A DNA stretch of 26,205 bases from an uncultured Dialister sp. (lineage in GTDB: Bacteria; Bacillota; Negativicutes; Veillonellales; Dialisteraceae): contig UQQQ01000030.1 of assembly GCA_900543165.1 (NCBI GenBank), positions 1 through 26,205 of the forward strand, written 5' to 3'. Positions 23,894-26,205 of the stretch are shown one piece after another. Each line of letters begins with the position of its first letter. Position 1 is the stretch's first letter. Below the pieces are notes generated by a model, which made no database searches, was not told where the DNA came from, and was given only the letters and a program-made list of their open reading frames with translations. Made by a program: the position numbers and the translations under genes.

Positions 23894-24063
23894 ATGAGGA
23901 ATGGATGTGCGGCACGCATACTAAGGAAGCGGACGATCATGCGCTTCGCCTCTCCTTTGGATCCGCAGTACCTGCTGCGTCTCTTCACCATGATGGTAAA
24001 GGGAAAATGGATCGATGTGCCTGCCCGGCCCCCACTTCCTTATAATAACTTTTCTCGAGAGGG

Positions 24064-24092
24064 TGTACATTTCCCCTCACCTATGGTATGAT
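24064..24092 (+). promoter_or_regulatory. Candidate promoter of the SCIFF gene
   Basis: TGTACA (24064-24069) stands 17 bp from TATGAT (24087-24092), which is about 35 bp before the start codon of the peptide gene. The rest of the 234-bp gap after 23893 shows no supported gene. Confidence 0.55.
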
Positions 24093-24127
24093 AATGCAAG
24101 AAATCTTGGTTTCAGGGAGGTGACATC

Positions 24128-24295
24128 ATGTCCAAACACATCGTTACAATCAACAAGTCTTCTCTGCAGGACTCCATCAAATTCGAAGGCTGCAGTGAAT
24201 GTCAGACTTCCTGCCAGTCCGCTTGCAAAACAAGCTGCACCATTGGCAACCTGATCTGCACAGAACAGGAAGAAGCAGAAGCAAAGAGAGCATAA
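24128..24295 (+). CDS. scfA: SCIFF (six-cysteine) ribosomal peptide precursor
   Basis: This 55-aa precursor peptide of the SCIFF family (six cysteines in forty-five residues) is modified after translation by a radical SAM enzyme. The core GCSECQTSCQSACKTSCTIG is nearly the family consensus. The cysteines are C22, C25, C29, C33, C37 and C44. By alignment with the CteA precursor, where a Cys-to-Thr thioether was shown, the expected link here is C33 to T38; this is inference from the family. The leader MSKHIVTINKSSLQDSIKFE is also typical. The peptide has a longer acidic tail (TEQEEAEAKRA) than the usual form. AGGGAGGTGA (24114-24123) gives a very strong ribosome binding site. A terminator separates it from its maturase downstream. 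The mature function of SCIFF peptides is unknown. Confidence 0.96.
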   Translation: MSKHIVTINKSSLQDSIKFEGCSECQTSCQSACKTSCTIGNLICTEQEEAEAKRA

Positions 24296-24309
24296 GCTGA
24301 TGCACGGCC

Positions 24310-24340
24310 AAGCCCCCGGCCTTGAGACCGGGGGCTTTTC
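24310..24340 (+). terminator. Terminator between SCIFF and its maturase
   Basis: AAGCCCCCGG (24310-24319) pairs perfectly with CCGGGGGCTT (24328-24337), followed by TTCTTG. Partial readthrough would give more precursor than enzyme, an inferred ratio control. Confidence 0.88.
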
Positions 24341-24382
24341 TTGTGAGAGAATGGATGAGAATGGAAGGAAAATAGCATCAGA

Positions 24383-24456
24383 TTTTTCGGCGCTTCCTGA
24401 TCGGCTGCGCCGCACCATCCCTTTGAAGCCATAAAACTGTTGAGTCCTTCCAGACC
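24383..24456. repeat. Intergenic repeat family 1, copy C
   Basis: A hairpin with arms CGGCGC (24388-24393) and GCGCCG (24407-24412), then ACCATCCCTTTGAAGCC and decayed nonamers. Over the hairpin and the CACCATCCC box it closely matches copies A and B, while its tandem array has drifted. Confidence 0.7.
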
Positions 24457-24510
24457 ATAAGCCTTACCTGATATACCAGCAAGCAATCAATAAAAGGAGA
24501 ATAACATTTC

Positions 24511-25944
24511 ATGGATTACAACGTTAAGCCAATGATCCACCGTTTCCAGCAGAACGGCATGAATATCGTCATGGATGTGAACAGCGGCATCGTGCATGTC
24601 GTCGATGATGTGACGTACAAGGTCCTCGCGTATTACAATGGAACCAACCGGGGAATGGTTCTGGTCAATCTTTCCAAAGACTACGAAGAGGCCGAACTCA
24701 ATGAAGTCATGGATGACCTTGATGAACTCATCGCCAAAGAAGTACTCTTTGCACCGATGGATAAGAATTACAAAATGGCGATCGAAGACCGTCCGATCAT
24801 CAAAGCACTCTGCATCAATATCGCTCACGACTGCAATCTGCGCTGCCAGTACTGCTTCGCCGGGCAGGGCGGCTATGGCCAGTGGCGCATGCTGATGAGC
24901 TTCGACGTTGCCAGAAGAGCTGTCGATTTCCTCATCGCACACAGCGGTCCGCGTGAACACTGCGAGCTTGATTTCTTCGGCGGTGAACCGCTCATGAACT
25001 GGCATGTCGTACAGCAGACCATCGACTATGTACACAAGCAGGAAAAGAAGCACGGCAAGAAGATCAAGATGTCCCTCACCACGAATGGCCTTCTGCTCGA
25101 CAAGGAAAAGGTCAAATACCTGACAGACAATCACATCAGCCTCATCCTGTCGCTTGACGGCCGCAAGGAAATGCATGACCGCATGCGTCCGGGCGTCCAT
25201 GGCGAAGGCACCTATGATGAGATCGTGAAGAATCTCCAGTACTGTGTGGCGAACCGCAAGGGCGAGGAATACTATGTCCGCGGTACTTTCACCCGCTACA
25301 ACATGGACTTTACGACCGACGTCATCGACATGATCGACAAAGGCTTCCCCGCTGTATCCATGGAACCGGTCGTCGGCGAAGACACTGCCGACTACTCCAT
25401 CAAGGAAGAGGATCTGCCGCGCGTCAAAGCGGAATATGACCGCCTCGCCAAGCTCTTCATCGCAAGAGAAGAAGAAGGCCGTCCATTCTTCTTCTTCCAT
25501 TTCAATATGGATCTCTGGAAGGGCCCCTGCCTCCCGAAGCGTCTTCGCGGCTGCGGTGCCGGTCACGAGTATCTCGCCGTCGTACCGAATGGCGATATTT
25601 ACCCCTGCCACCAGTTCGTCGGACGAGAAGGCTACGTCATCGGCAACGTCTATGAAGGTCTCAAGAACTTCAAGATGATGCGCGACTTCCGCATGAATCA
25701 CGTCTTCAGCAAGCCGGAATGTGTCGACTGCTGGGCGAAATTCTTCTGCTCCGGTGGCTGCCATGCGAATAACGAAGCATTTGCCGGCGACATTCATAAG
25801 CCATTCCATATCACCTGTGAGATCCAGAAGAAACGCGTAGAATGCGCGATGATGATCCAGGCGTACAATGAAATGAAGAAACCAAAGGTCATGGCGCAGC
25901 CAGGCACCTACCAGGCAAAGAAAGAAGCCATGGAAGAGAAATAA
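24511..25944 (+). CDS. scfB: SCIFF radical SAM maturase
   Basis: This 477-aa enzyme is a SPASM-type radical SAM protein (CteB family) that forms thioether bonds in the SCIFF peptide. An N-terminal peptide-recognition region (residues 1-90) precedes the radical SAM core. The SAM cluster cysteines are C108, C112 and C115 in CNLRCQYC. GGEPL and LTTNGLLL are the usual core blocks. The C-terminal auxiliary-cluster cysteines include C340, C348, C366 (YPCHQF), C404, C407, C413, C417 and C436, the ligand set expected for two further 4Fe-4S clusters. AAAGGAGA (24493-24500) lies 10 nt before the ATG. The precursor gene lies 215 bp upstream with a terminator and a repeat element between them. The enzyme's heavy iron-sulphur demand fits a genome with a full SUF operon. 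Confidence 0.97.
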   Translation: MDYNVKPMIHRFQQNGMNIVMDVNSGIVHVVDDVTYKVLAYYNGTNRGMVLVNLSKDYEEAELNEVMDDLDELIAKEVLFAPMDKNYKMAIEDRPIIKALCINIAHDCNLRCQYCFAGQGGYGQWRMLMSFDVARRAVDFLIAHSGPREHCELDFFGGEPLMNWHVVQQTIDYVHKQEKKHGKKIKMSLTTNGLLLDKEKVKYLTDNHISLILSLDGRKEMHDRMRPGVHGEGTYDEIVKNLQYCVANRKGEEYYVRGTFTRYNMDFTTDVIDMIDKGFPAVSMEPVVGEDTADYSIKEEDLPRVKAEYDRLAKLFIAREEEGRPFFFFHFNMDLWKGPCLPKRLRGCGAGHEYLAVVPNGDIYPCHQFVGREGYVIGNVYEGLKNFKMMRDFRMNHVFSKPECVDCWAKFFCSGGCHANNEAFAGDIHKPFHITCEIQKKRVECAMMIQAYNEMKKPKVMAQPGTYQAKKEAMEEK

Positions 25945-25956
25945 AGAGAAATAATG

Positions 25957-25990
25957 AAAGACCGTAGCGGCCGCCTCCGCTGCAGTCTTT
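25957..25990 (+). terminator. First hairpin after the maturase
   Basis: AAAGAC (25957-25962) pairs with GTCTTT (25985-25990), with an inner TAGCGG/CCGCT stem. It has a short T-run and lies 12 nt after the stop. Confidence 0.55.
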
Positions 25991-25997
25991 GCGTATC

Positions 25998-26041
25998 AAA
26001 AGCAGGTATGTCCCTTCCCGGAAGGGACATACCTGCTTTTG
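25998..26041. terminator. Strong bidirectional terminator
   Basis: Perfect 21-bp arms (25998-26018 and 26020-26040) around a single central base, with AAAA and TTTT ends. One hairpin this long is unusual among the terminators in this window, which have 10-19 bp stems. Confidence 0.9.
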
Positions 26042-26138
26042 TACCGGTGTCTCCTTTTATAGGAAATGCTTCGCACGTTCGATACCAATGACGGCAAAAT
26101 GCTATTATAAGAAAAAGGCGGGAGGACGGAGCAAGTAT

Positions 26139-26179
26139 CTACAAAAAAATTGTAGGATTACAATACATGTGTTACACAT
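26139..26179. promoter_or_regulatory. Paired inverted repeats before an off-window gene
   Basis: CTACAA-5-TTGTAG (26139-26155) and ATGTG-TTA-CACAT (26167-26179) are two perfect dyads 11 bp apart in AT-rich DNA after the maturase terminator. They look like an operator region for a gene starting beyond the window. No start codon with ribosome binding site is seen here. Confidence 0.5.
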
Positions 26180-26205
26180 TGAAAACATGAAAAGCGAGAT
26201 ATCCT

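Noticed and set aside
23894..24091. 65-codon frame immediately after the 223-aa gene
   Set aside because: It starts directly at the preceding stop codon but lacks a Shine-Dalgarno, runs through the SCIFF promoter region and resembles no family.
24487..25809. 440-codon minus-strand frame opposite the SCIFF maturase
   Set aside because: It is an antisense shadow of a gene with all radical SAM and SPASM motifs; no ribosome binding site and no family features.

Overview
The window looks like chromosomal DNA from a diderm Firmicute of class Negativicutes, most likely a Dialister/Megasphaera/Allisonella-type anaerobe. The evidence is a Gram-positive type SUF operon ending in sufU, a SCIFF peptide with its radical SAM maturase (typical of clostridia and relatives), and a TonB-dependent outer-membrane receptor that requires an outer membrane. 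The species call is inference. Coding density is high, and ribosome binding sites of the AAGGAGG type are easy to see. No phage, insertion sequence or CRISPR array is visible.

Left part (1-5650). It opens with the tail of a truncated frame and a small unknown gene on the minus strand. Next is a LysR-type regulator divergent from a 62-codon gene. A second small gene (67 codons) then precedes a sodium/dicarboxylate (DASS) transporter. The two rightward promoters in this block share a nearly identical 29-30 bp element at the same distance from their -10 boxes, which suggests one regulator drives both. A lone polar-amino-acid-type binding lipoprotein follows.

SUF block (5557-10757). sufC-sufB-sufD-sufS-sufU form a complete iron-sulphur assembly operon. 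It has a sigma-70 type promoter, an inverted-repeat operator just downstream of it, and a terminator after sufU. An intergenic repeat made of a hairpin plus a 9-bp tandem array interrupts the operon between sufD and sufS.

Metal/tetrapyrrole block (10841-17850). A consensus promoter leads into a short structured RNA ending in a terminator, then a TonB-dependent receptor, an ABC-type binding lipoprotein and a 1223-residue CobN/ChlH-class chelatase. The receptor gene has an eight-G run inside its signal-peptide codons. One base gained or lost there gives an early stop, so it is a strong candidate phase-variation switch. The trio would bring a metal-tetrapyrrole or corrinoid across the outer membrane and process it. 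The substrate is not decided by sequence, and no chelatase partner subunit is present.

Right part (17850-26205). A periplasmic WG-repeat protein with a His/Trp-rich insert and a DUF362 protein lie on the minus strand. Then come tRNA-Thr (minus), a tRNA-Pro/tRNA-Gly pair (plus), a protein with an internally duplicated motif, a probable tail-anchored coiled-coil protein, and the SCIFF precursor and its radical SAM maturase. The last 165 bases hold two small inverted repeats that may regulate a gene beyond the window.

Two dispersed intergenic repeat families recur: a hairpin followed by GAACC nonamers (three copies) and AGTGACT-word hairpins (three loci).
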